Of a stretch of 64,000 nucleotides of DNA, positions 1 through 12,500 are shown piece after piece. Every line of letters starts with the position of its first letter. Positions within the stretch are counted from its first letter, which is position 1. Origin of the DNA: Gibbula magus. Its lineage: Eukaryota; Mollusca; Gastropoda; Trochida; Trochidae. The DNA lies in contig OW388304.1 in assembly GCA_936450465.1 (NCBI GenBank), forward strand, positions 41,850,914 to 41,914,913, written 5' to 3'. Made by a program: the position numbers and the translations under genes. Below the pieces are notes generated by a model that saw nothing but the letters and a program-made list of their open reading frames with translations, did not search any database and was not told the origin of the DNA.

Positions 1-587
1 GCTTCAAAGAACAACAAGAGTCATCAGAAGATGACATATCCCACCGGTTCCACAAAATTTGTAAAACTCATCTTGTGTATCTACAACCGTACTTCAGTTA
101 GTGGGTATTACAGATGCTGAGTTTCAGGTATGTTAAGGGTTTTAGACTTCTGCTCCAGAAGCAGTCAAAATCAACAACAACCAACATCCCTCTCATGTTT
201 CTATTGAAACAGAAAAACAATTATTTTTCAGAAAAAATCTGAAAATATCAAAAGGCACCACTTCAGTTAGTGGGTAATACACATGCAAAGTTTCAGGAAG
301 ATATGATGAACGGGTTTGGAGCTGTGCTCAGGAAACGAACCTGTCTCTGAACAAAGTCCAAATTAAAAAAGTTTCTATGGAAACGAAAAAAATAAAATTT
401 TCAGAAATCTGAAAATATCAAAAGGCACCACTTCAGTTAGTGGGTAATACACATGGAAAGTTTCAGAAAGATATCATGAACGGTTTTCGAGTTCTGCTCC
501 GGAAACGAAATGATTACGGACGGACGGACAGACGGACGGGGCAATGACTATATCCCACGGTATTACATACCGGTGGGATAAAAACTG
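1..587. mobile_element. Pearl-like non-autonomous element, CCGGTGGGAT family
   Basis: ATATCCCACCGG near 37-49 is matched by CCGGTGGGATA at 571-581. Inside are two core repeats about 165 bp apart (CACCACTTCAGTTAGTGGGT at about 248-267 and 427-446) and a GGAC-rich tract at about 519-540. The 3' end is a hairpin followed by A-run. Partial copies recur at 11009-11150 and 50520-50600. Confidence 0.7.
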
Positions 588-780
588 TTGAAGCTTGTCC
601 GTTCAAAATACAAGGATTTTTATAATGATTTTATATCTCGTGACCTTGACCATTGACCTTTAATATGAACATGTCAAAATAATTCCCAACGGGTATAAGT
701 ATGAAGATATCCATATGAGTATTTAAAACTCTATCACTAAAAAATTATAGTCAAAACAAATTCATCAGGGGGCTGCGGTG
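588..780. repeat. Fragment of a TGACCTTGACC repeat
   Basis: Shares CGTGACCTTGACC, TTGACCTT and CATGTCAAAATAATT with 3880-3930, so it is a dispersed repeat fragment. The next 170 bp (781-950) shows nothing I recognise. Confidence 0.5.
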
Positions 781-950
781 GAAAGTACATAAACACTGAT
801 AGCAGATCCGACCAAGTCGGGCTGCTAACTAGGACTGGCGCGCCAGTACTTAGGTCTTCCAGACTTCCGCTTTGACTCATGAATCAATGTTTGAGCAACT
901 TCTTTTCAGTTGAAGTAAAAAATCTTTCCTTCGTCAGTTAATTGAATAAA

Positions 951-3160
951 AATAGAGCCATAGGCTCTGTAGCTCATCAGGGTTTATATTGTTTGATGAT
1001 GAAGACAGAAATATAGTCTCAAAATAATGCACAATCCCTAGCCCTGATAAATCTTAGTCTTGAAATTGAGAGAGAGCACTCAGCAAGGTCAACACATGGG
1101 AGATTATGCAATATGCTGACCCCTTGGCTCTGGTTATAAGCCTGGTGAGCTGTGTTTTTACAGCCAAATTATGTAATAGCATCTGCCTTGCACTAAACAC
1201 TGGCAGCACTGGTCTAACTGTATATATGCTTAGAGAGAGCAGGCAATGTGATGAATCTCATGGTACATAGTACAATTTTAAATCACCTTGGCAGAATAAT
1301 CTTTGCACAATTTTAACGGTTCTAAGCCTTTTCATCTAAACATCTAAACATTCTGGAGAAGAAGATGAAAATAGATTTTTATGTTTTGACCTGTGAGGGC
1401 CTTTCTATTATAGTATCCACAATATTCAGTTCATAGGCAATTCAACAGTTCTCATTTCACATTGATTACATCAATTTGACAAACATGTCCACAAATGGAG
1501 ACATGATCTTCGACATATATTTCACATTCCTACTGAATAAGATTAACTGTGAAGTTACTTTTTTTCTCAATTCTGCGTTTATCATAATTTGGATGGACTG
1601 TTATTGTTTATCGGCAGTTGTGGCTAGTGCTGGTTATCGTTACTTTTTTTCAGATCGATAATCGCTAGTGCCAGATCGATAATCGATCGATTATAATCGA
1701 AAAGACCGTCAATTATTTGTTAAATGCACAAACTTACGTTAGCGAGCCAACTTCCGGGTTATCGTCAGCAGTGGCATCATGTCTCGAACCATAGCACGTG
1801 CATTTTGCCGTGTGACACATTTATTGTCGTTTTTTAGAGATAATATATCAAACATTATCGACTACTATGTATGTGTGTAGAATCATAGAATGATTTTGTC
1901 ATTTCTTGTCATTTTATATACCGTATGCTGATTGAAATCTCCGACTGGCAGAACATTAATCTGTCCGTAAAATGCAGCCCTTCAATGGTTACGCTACCGA
2001 CTAACTTGCCTTCGCAACGTCTTTGGATGATGAACACAGCAATAAACGTTTTTTAAAAAAATTGTTTGTCTTGTATTGATGTTGAAGCGTGAACACAGAT
2101 GTTGAAATAGAAAATTATTCTTCAAAGTGTTATAATTAACAATTGTATCTAAAATTCAAAAGCATTTATGAAACCGAAAATAGGTCTCTCTCATCAGTTC
2201 AAGTCACGTGGTTGTATGCAAATACCAAATATCAACTGAAGGAATTCCCCGCTATCAGCCAATTAGAAAATAGCTAGTCTGTGACGTAGTTTTGAATGAC
2301 CAATGAGTGTCGCACAATTTGATCATGAATATTTATTATTTCGACAAGGAACTTGTAAAAAGTCGATGTCAGAGGAGTTCGTTTGAAAACGGAATAATCG
2401 AATGACAATTTATAGTTTTCATTCCAATAAGTTTTGATAAGACTAGACATGATAAGGCATATTTAGATTTCATAAACAGACGTCGTTTTAATAATTGATC
2501 ATATAACTTATACGTTTAATCAGGTGGTACCCGCACAATGCAGCGAATGCCGTAGAATTTTCGAATCAAGCAAAGCCCGGGGTTGACGCTGATTGGTCAC
2601 CTGAAGCGTGCAGTAGAACAGCTTCCGATTTACAAGTAAATAAGCAATGGCGAGCGACCAGATTAGATATTGTTCAGTAAAAGAAAACACAACAAGGTAG
2701 AATAAAATGTTATATCGTTTATGCATCCCAATAATGATTATTTCCGATTATCAATCTGCAGTTTATTAGTAATCGACAATCGTTTATTTCACTTAGATCG
2801 ATCGATCAACCGATCCTACGATTAATCGCTCCAGCACTAGTTGTGGCAATTAACATTTAAATATATATTTTGATATGTAAATAAATAAGTTATTGGCAAG
2901 TGAATCGCACTTTCAGTTGACAGATGTAACATGAAATTTATCAGTCCTTTGATCTTGCTAACATAACACTATTTTGACAGACACGCATTTAAACAAAATC
3001 GGTCTCGTATTCGGAGAGATTTGTGCGTATCTTTCACTCATTGATTTCATTTTTCATGCATATATCTGAAATATTCATGCGTATTCTACGCAAATACGCA
3101 TCTTATCTGGACCCCTGCATGCCATAAACCTATCGGGCCTTTCAGGACTGAGGAGCTAAA
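951..3160. mobile_element. Pearl-like copy (GCTCATCAGG family) split by a hAT element
   Basis: 5' end GGCTCTGTAGCTCATCAGG at about 963-982 and a diverged 3' end (TCGGGCCTTTCAGGACTGAG, 3134-3153, then GAGCTAAA). A core fragment TCTGGAGAAGAAGATGAAAA lies at about 1352-1371. The hAT insertion accounts for 1625-2839; attribution of the remaining middle DNA is uncertain. Confidence 0.5.
1625..2839. mobile_element. Non-autonomous hAT transposon with 8 bp target duplication
   Basis: Starts TAGTGCTGG and ends CCAGCACTA (perfect 9 bp terminal inverted repeat, weaker match further in around GATCGATAATCG). It is flanked by GTTGTGGC at 1617-1624 and again at 2840-2847. An 8 bp duplication and the TAGTG terminus (YARNG) are hAT hallmarks. 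No transposase frame in its 1,215 bp, so it would depend on an element elsewhere. Confidence 0.88.
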
Positions 3161-3210
3161 GTTTACAGACGGACGATGTGCCCGTGCCATAAGCTCAAGA
3201 TATTTTCTAA

Positions 3211-3244
3211 AAGGGCCCACCAAAATTACACCTGGTGGGCCCTT
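3211..3244. repeat. Perfect 12 bp-stem hairpin
   Basis: AAGGGCCCACCA (3211-3222) faces TGGTGGGCCCTT (3233-3244) across a 10 nt loop; GC-rich against AT-rich flanks. Possibly an element end. Confidence 0.8.
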
Positions 3245-3407
3245 GCTGCCCTCCCCGCCAAGACTTTGGGTCTACCAAAGTTGAGCTAGGTAAGGCATTG
3301 GCCCAACAAAATAAAATCCTAGGTTTATATATAAATATATATCTTAGAGGGTGCATCAGTCATATCACAATTAAGAGAGAAGGATTTGCAGAAAAGATGA
3401 CACTTAC

Positions 3408-3557
3408 TAGACATTGACTGTGATTGATGTTCTGTCCACTCTGCATCTGTATCCTGATTGCAGTCACCATGATCATTCCCATCTTCCTCCTCCTTGTGCC
3501 TCTCAGTGTTATCATCTTCAGAGTCCTCCTCCATGGTGAGGGGACCATCCTGGTGTT
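3408..3557 (-). CDS. SET-BRCT gene exon 13 (acidic tail)
   Basis: 150 nt with acceptor gtgttctag and donor gtaagtg; phase 1 in, phase 1 out. It encodes HQDGPLTMEEDSEDDNTERH and further Asp/Glu-rich sequence with SQ pairs near the end. The good donor means at least one more exon lies further left; I could not identify it between 1 and 3400. Confidence 0.78.
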
Positions 3558-6500
3558 CTAGAACACAGCACAACATAACATATATCTCATGACCTTGACC
3601 CTTGACCTTCAAGGTCACACTATCAATGATCACTTTTCATTGTGTATAACAATCATGCAATGACGCAAAGTGTTCATAATTAAAATACGACACATTCACA
3701 AAAGCATGCTTAAGTTGCGACCTTGCTGTGACCTTGACCTGTGACAGATTTTGGCGAAAACTCTTCAAATCTTGGTCTTTCTCCATATTTCTCCATATAT
3801 ACAAAAAAATAGCCTGATAGCACAAATTTTTTTTGAAGTAACCATGTTTACAAGGATTGTTGTAGTGATTTCAGAACTCATGACCTTGACATTTGACCTT
3901 GAATGTGACCATGTCAAAATAATTTCCCAGGTTTATAAGAACGAAGCGTTGTATATGAGGTGTTGATACCTTCTTGGAAAAAAGTTATTTAGTGATTTCA
4001 GAGGCTGGTGGACTGTCCTGACCATTATATAACACAGCTCTTGACTGCATTGACCGTTTATATAACAGATAAGCTCATATTAGGTCAATCAGTTGTTAAA
4101 ATCTACTCCGGAAAGAAACTGTACCCTTCAATAGACAAAATCCAAATTGTTACCATGGAAACAAAACAAAAACAAATTTCCAAAAAGTTGAAACCCCCAA
4201 AAGGCAAATCTACATGATATTGGGAGACAGTATACCCAATTTGGTGAGGATTGTTCAAGTAGTTGTAGAGATTTGCTCCGGAAACAAACCCTACCCTTCA
4301 CATAGACAAAGTCCAAATTGTTACCATGGATACAAAAAAAATAAAATTTCCAAAACGTTGAAACCCCCGAAAGGCACATCTACAAGATATGGGGAAGCTG
4401 TATACCAAATTTGAGGATTGGCCAAGTAGTTTTCAAGTACTGCTCCGGAAACGATTGGATCAGAGACGGACAGACGGAGCCAACAACTATATCCCCCTGC
4501 CTTATATGCCGGGGGGGGATAAAAATAACCATATGATGATTAGTCTTTGGTGAGGTCTTCCAGTTTAGCATTTAGGACGTATGGCCCAGAAAATGCATTT
4601 GTAAGTTGTGTTTCAATGGAAACCATCAAATTTAAAAATTTAAGTGCAAGTGTAGGTGCATCATGCCACTTTCCCAAATTTTGAAATTGAATAAATTTTG
4701 AAATGATTGTTCCAAATATCAAGGATCTCATGCCATTTGCACCTACCAATTGGTTTCTTGATTACATAGTCCTCTGTGCTCTTCAACCATCCAAACACGA
4801 TAGAATCAATGAGCCACTGTTTGTCCAAAACATCCTTATCTTGATATGTTCCTATAAATAAGCAAAGACTTATATTCAAGCTTAAACATACTCCTTATGT
4901 ATATGAGCAACAATAAGCATGCATAATATATGCATAAACAAGTAGTTGTCACTAACGTGACCATGTCCCCTGCTACAATTAGAAATTAGATGAAAAGGAT
5001 GACACACAGAGTTTCAAGTTATCATATAATGCAATAAAGTTCATCCTAACACAACCTTGAAAATAAGGTCATGGTCACAAAAAATTTTGTCTGGGTATTC
5101 CCCAATGGACACTAATACCAAATACGGAGGGATGGACATGCAAAACGCTATATACCCCTAAATACGTAGTAGAGGGGAAATAATAACTTACATGTGTATG
5201 TCCAGTAATAAGACGTCATAGACAATTTATTATTCTCCATGAAGAGCAAAGTGAAACATGTAGGACAAATGCTGTATGCTGTTATTTTCACCAAAAAAAT
5301 ATTATCTATATGATGACTGTACACCTTATAAAACTTTCACCAGAAATATCATGTATGTTACTTACGTGGTAATCTACCATCGGCCAATTTAACATGGAGA
5401 GGTATAGTTCTAAGCGGTCTGGACATCCTTCCACCCATTTTTATGATAAAGTTCAGCAATTCATCTGCAATAGGAAGAGCACACTATTGAGCAAAATCAT
5501 AAAATGTTAGATATGTCTTGACATTAGCCACAGCAATATCCTTCCCTTGGCAATAACCACAACAAGCAAACATCACATTATGATTAGTTGAATATGAGAA
5601 ATAACCGAGGCAAATATTCTTGAGTCATGTAAAAAGAGAATCTCACCCAAGTGTCTTCTGATATCAAATATATCAACACGGGGTTGATTGAAGTTACAAA
5701 TATCCGAGGCTTGCCGATGATATTTTTACTTTAATCAACGAGTGTTGATATATTTGATATCAGAATACACAAGGGTGAGATTTTATTTATCATTCAAAAT
5801 CATTCTTCAACAATTATTAACAAAATCACCAAAAATTCAAAAATTCACGAAATTGTTTTACATTTTGCACTGCACCTCTCCTAGTGGTGATGAAGAGATG
5901 TGCCAAATTTGAAAAGGATGAGATGAATAGTTTTTCTGTATAGATCGGACAAAAATGCTCAGAATATGACTATGTAAAAAAAAAAAAAAGAATTCGCCAA
6001 AATTAAAAAAATCCCCAATTCGGTTTAAACTTCGCACTTCACCTCTCCTAGGGGTGATGAAGACATGTGCCAAATTTGAAAAGGATGAGATAAATAGTTT
6101 TTCTGTAATCGATCGGACAAAAATTGTCTTCGGACGGACGGAATCGTTGGTATTACTATATACCCCGGACCTTTTTAGGTCGGGGATATAATAAACAAGG
6201 TGAAATGTAGGTTACCATGACTAATGCCTTCAATCTCAGTCAAGAGTTCACAAGTGAAAGTTTCTGTCATGTCTGATCGAACATCAGGCCATCTGCCTAC
6301 ACTTCCATCACCAACGATCTTGAACATTTTCTGCCAAATGAAAATATGACATTAGCCCAGAATAGATTATGTAAAGGTTAATGTCCAAGTAACTCTCCAT
6401 TCCTTGAAAATAATGGAGCCAAGGCCCGTTAGGGCCGAGGCCCATTATTTTCAAGGAATGGAGAGTTACGAGGACATTAACCTACTTAAAGTACACTCAA

Positions 6501-9500
6501 GTTATTACTTATGTGAAGAAACATAAAGTATGTGTGTAGCATTGCTAGCAAGTCATTTAATCACGAACTATATAATATATTGAGTCAACGAGTCGATGAC
6601 CCAACCACAAATGAAATCGACACCACAACAAACCATGGAGCTCGTGAAATGTGCGCGAAAGCGTGCTTCCCCCAACTTGCACATGCGGCTTCACTCAATC
6701 CGACGTGCTAGACATGACCCAAAAGAAATTACATCCGAAAGTATGGATCCTCCATAGCACAATGGTTAGCGTGCTAGGTTAGCAAACAAGAGGTCCCGGG
6801 TTCGAATCCCCCTTTCATTGTCAACATTTTCAGATTTTAAAAAGCGTTAAAAAATATTTGCAAGGCGTTCTAACGTAAAGTAGTTCCGTGCGTGGCATAA
6901 GTCAACAAATCAGAATACAGTTACTACAGCTTAAACCCTAAGTCACCCGTGCAACTGTCTATTACTGGAAAATAATGGAGAGATAGAACAATAGAATGAC
7001 GTCAGAAGTGTACTTTAAACAAAGATAATGAACAAATACTGTGTCAACACTCCACCTCACTCAATAAGTTAAAAATTGTTTTAGTCTTGAAACGACGGGT
7101 ATCCTACATATAACCATGCATTATTTAAAAAATATATTTTAACTCTAGACAATAGACAATACCATTTTTTGCCGAAATATGACAGATCATAATTCAGATT
7201 CAACAAGACCGAAGTGAGCATGGCTCTCATGGCTCTGTACTTACTATTACCCGACATGTCTTCGTAGTGGGGTTATAATTGATAATATAGGATGGACAAC
7301 AGACATCATGCTCTAGACAGACAATGAAAAGTTGTGATTGCTATTAGTTCAATGAATGCAGCCTACCTCATCTAACAATTTCCCCTCTTGAACGGATTGT
7401 GACAGCCAGGTCAAGCTGATTATCTTCTTGTTGGCCAAAAGTGCCTTGATCATTTTAATAGTTACACCACTTGTGTAATTGTTGCAGTCTGAAACAAAAG
7501 AATTGCATGATAAATAATCTTATGATCATTAAAAGTTCAGAGTCAAAACCATTTAATTGGTCTCCTAATTTTAAACATCCATTAGATGTATCAAATCATG
7601 ACAAAATCCATCAATGGTTTTGTATCCCTAATAGGCCTTATTTTTCCAAGTGGATTAGTTTCGCTCCAGAGCTATTTCATACATATAAAGGGAACTGATA
7701 GTTACTACAGGGGGAGCAGGTGAAAGTAATAGGATTTTATGCAATAGTGTTGTGTACACTTGTCATATACCGGTATATATCAATGAAATGTCCAAGTTCT
7801 ATGGATATACACATAAAAATAAAAATTAGAGATGAGATAATTAAGTTTGGCAAACATTTTCAGCAGGTACATTACGTATGTGCTTCATCAGACCATTTGA
7901 CAGTACATATCTTTATGACTTCACACAGGAACCTTTGACGTCATAATGTACTTGACAACAATAATTATGTTTTGCCATTTAATTTTGGTGCACATTTATG
8001 AATGAAAAAGGATTCCTTCATAAGTAAATCATTATCATTGCTGTACTTCAGTTTATATATCGGAAAAACTTTGAATTTGCCGTTACACCATCTGTCTAAA
8101 TGTTCATTGAGAGGGATTGTTCTATTCTGGGGCTGATCAATGGGGGATCGATGAGATTCATTCTTCTTTTTAATTTTTGCTCTGTTTTCCCGATATATTT
8201 CTCCTTACACCCAGAACACGTGATAACGTGGTCCGAATGCGTCTTCAACTTTGAGGTAGAACAACTTCTCCCAATATCCAAGCACTAAGGTCGCATATGT
8301 CAGTGCCACTTTAGTACCCATTGCTACACCCTTATTTTGACTGTAAAAACATCCATCAATATAAAACACCTTGTTTTTAATCACTAGCAAAACATATCAT
8401 ACTGGTATACCGGGATACAAACTGGAACACACAGCGGTTTATTCCCTCCAAGAACAGTCTAACTACTCCACAGTATGACCAGTATCAGCTGTAACCAGTC
8501 CAGCGCAGACATAACCAAGTCACCAACAGGCCAATCACATTGAACGTTTTGAAAATAAATTATTTAGTGGTTGCTTGGAATTCCAATAACCTATGCATAG
8601 AAAGGCACGGATGTTCGCTATAAACGATGAATAAAATTTATTCTACATGAGTAATTGTGATATATGATACTGGAATTAATAAAATACTGTTTTGTAAATA
8701 GATGGATAGGGTGTTTGAATTTTTGCAACAAGGAATTTGGCCATAGTTAAATTAAATCGATTCGAGTCTAGGAAAAACCATTTACCTTATCTTTGTTGCG
8801 ACACGCTATATTTGATTTGAGTATGGAGACGGATATCCAGTCGTCAATACCGAAAGCTTTTGCCGCCAAGCTTCTGATTGGCTGAAAGCTCAAGCGTCAT
8901 GACATGCTCAGTACCTTCGAATAGATCGATCTGGGAGTTAATAACCCTCTGTGTTTGAGTTCGTATCCCAGTATATGACATGTTTTGCAATTATTTTTCT
9001 CTTCCAAAACAGCTAATCTTAATTAGACTGATGGATAATAAGATAAATCATGATACTACTTTTGGCCATACTGTTTTCAGAACGAACAAAAACAAATAAT
9101 GATATTTGGATTAAGAATATTACCTCCTCCACATATGATATGAGAAGCTTCATCAATATCAGCTGCATATCGGCCATTTGTCAACTCAAAAAATGGATCA
9201 GCTATCTTCTAAAAGGAATAGAGCCATGGGTTAATCATCAGGATTTTCATTGTTTGATGGTTTCAGAAAATAAAATATATTTCAAAATGTGAGTAATGGA
9301 AAAATAACTTCTGGAGAAGAAGATGACAACTAAGAACCCTGAACGCTAGTACTTTTTCTGGCCTCTGAGTTACCTGTACACCAAATGTCAGCTCTTTGGG
9401 CCTCGGTCCATTATCCATACAGAAACAAATATATCAAAACAGCCATGCAATTCAAACAAGTGTAGAAGCAAGCACAGCTCACATACACCCGCTGCCTTGA

Positions 9501-12500
9501 CTGTCAAACAGACATTGGATTATAAGTAGAAAAAGGCTTATTTATGAGTATATTCTTATTGTGTTCTCGATGACAATATCAATTACCTGACTAAGTCACT
9601 ATTTGAGACAGGTTTCCATGGATACCACAAAAGTTGCATAATAAGTCTCAAAATTCTCAAAAGATACTTCTAGGGGTCATGGTTGAAATGAATTCATATG
9701 AAAGTCTAACCCTCAAAAGGTACAACTAGGGACATTGGCAGATGTGTGTACTAAGTTTGATGAAGGTAGCAGAAAAAGTTTGGGATATATGCTCGGACAA
9801 AATGACCACCCCAAGTAACTCTTTTTCTAGTTCCCCGTTTACATGCGATCATATACGTATTTCACTTCCTTTTTGAAAGATCAAAATACGAGTCGAAATG
9901 TGAATGAGCGACAGCCATTTTGAATCGTATGAATATAACTGGCATGGCACCGTATATTCCGGACAAACAAAAAGGACAAAACAAACAAACAAACAGAAGG
10001 ACAGAATGAACGCTATATACCCCTGCTTACGCTGTAAGGCGAGGATATTATTATATACCCATATTGGATGTCATGCATAAATGGGTAGACTATCAATTGA
10101 CATATGATTAGCATTTGAGGAATAACATGCATGTTGAATGAAATATGTTTACGTTTACCAATATTTTGGAAGATTTGAAAAGTATTTAACTTTCATAAAA
10201 CATTATGTTTCTTTAATTCTGAAGAATTATGATAAGCTAATGTGAACTTTTAAGTACCTTGATTTCTTCTGAGGACAGACCTGTGAATAAAATAGCTGGG
10301 CCAGATTTTCCATCTGAAAAATCATTTGTTTCATTCAAATTGTCATCAATAATTTGTACTTATTGATAGGGTGTCAAAATCTAATCAGCTATATGTTCCC
10401 CTTTAAAAAAAAAACTCTTGTGTAATATATGAACATAATCTAGTGATAGATTTTGAGCTATCCCTCTTACAAGGGTAAAATATCATTATGACCTTAAAGT
10501 GAAGCTCAAAGTTACATGCCTTTGTGGGAATTTTAAACTCACTGTGTTGAATATGTTCAACAATTGAAAGAATCCAAATGATATTCTGCTGATAACAACT
10601 GTATTTTTTCAATGAATTGCAAGTATAACTGTGACCTTATATAAACTGACTTGCAAAAGAAACGCAACCAAGACATGTTTGGTCCCAAATCAAACTAACG
10701 CCTATTATAATATTATCAGGGATGACAATGTTCAGCAAAATGATATTTCAGAGGAAATTAGAGTATTTGAGCATTTTACAGTGTATTTGAGCATTTTACA
10801 GTTGTTAAACCAACTCTAAATGAAAACAAAAACCGAGGAATTCCTCGGATACGAGAAAAATTGTCATCCCTGTATTATGTATCGAAAATACATACATTTG
10901 AAAGGGACTTTCAGTAAAAATAAATCCAGTTTTCAGGTTTTTTAGAACATTGAATAGAATAACGATATTTAAGCTTAACGGTGTAAGAAGGCTTATAAAC
11001 ACATGAGGACAAGAGTCATCAGAAGATGACATATCCCACTGGTCGCACAAAATTTGTAAAACACATCTTTGACAGATAATTGTGTATCTACTACCGTACT
11101 TCAGTTAGTGGGTATTACAGATGCTGAGTTTCAGTTATGTTAAAGAGCCATCGAGGATGGTAATGTTTCAAATACAAAATTATTTGTAGAAAATATACTT
11201 ATAACGTCAATCGTTAAGAGAAATACATAATTAAATTAAATGGTAACTAAATAACCGGCAAAAATTATATAATTCAATTTCCTTCATTGCTCATAAACTT
11301 TATTTTTCTTTTGTGTTTTTGGATAGGCGTACAGTGTGTGAGTTAGACCACGATGCTTTGCGCTTGAAAATAATGGATCTATATTTAGACTGGAAAACCC
11401 CTTTACTAATTAGTGCAATTTCTCGGCTTATTTTGGATCGAAAAATCTATGAAAAATTAAGTGTATATAGAGGATATTATATGAGTGTCTATGTCATACT
11501 ATGTTTACGACACGAGTGCCTGAATATTAGTATTTCCCGAGCGAGAGCGAGGGATATACCGATATTCAGGCACGAGTGTCGTAAACATAGTATGGCATAG
11601 ACACGAATATAATATTCTGTTTATTACCGAAGTCGTAAAATTAACGAAAACACGCTAAAATCCACTTTCAACCATAGGCTGGCGACCCGCCGTCACGCAT
11701 TTAGAACGCAACGTCATAGACGAAACGTGACGTCATAGCATTGTTTATGACGTCACGTCACCATGACAAAGTGATATGTTGCCCTAGGGCATCGTATGAA
11801 AAATATGAACCCCGATATGATTGCCCCCGTAGGTAATAAAAAATTATATTTCACGGAGTTAGATTTTGGGCAATTTTCCGATATGTTCATCAAGGTTGCT
11901 AGATTATTAAAATCCACAGTTAATGCTGACCAATTATTTGATAATTCATTTCAACCGAGTTTACAATTATGTTGCTTAATTCTTAGTTAAACAGTTGCAA
12001 AATATATAAAACATGATAAATCAACGCTGCAAACAATATCATAATCACACAATTCACGGATAGATAAATTTAGATCGACTGTCCTATATCATGGATATAC
12101 AGTCGATCTAACAGAGGCCGGTATGAAACGTCGTCCCGTTGACCTTTCGTGTGCAAAAGAGGGAAGTTCAATTTGACAAATCAAGTCTATGTCACAATTG
12201 GCCCTAAAACTGCTTGAGACTTTCAGCTTCCCGTCCAGTTTTCATAAACAGTATGTCGATAAACACATTATTTTTTTTAAATCAAATAATTTTTAGTTAC
12301 TAACAAGAAAGAGGTTGGTATCATGGTTGTATGTAATGAGTTTTGTTTTATGAAGAAAAAATATTTGCTCTATGATCCATAAACTTAGATAAAAATAGAG
12401 CCATGGGCTGTGTAGCTCATCAGGAAATAAATGTGAAATTTGACAAAATAAAATTTGCAAAAAAACGTGCTACAGCCCCTTTAACAAATGTTTAAATTGG

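Noticed and set aside
3325..3633. 102-codon minus-strand frame as an independent small gene
   Set aside because: Only its middle (exon 13) is bounded by good splice sites that fit the BRCT exon phases; the ends are intron sequence.
6484..7018. Element bounded by TTAAAGTACACT/AGTGTACTTTAA around the tRNA-like sequence
   Set aside because: The 12 bp ends match, but sequences inside them are not in mirrored order and no flanking duplication was found; could be rearranged palindrome material.
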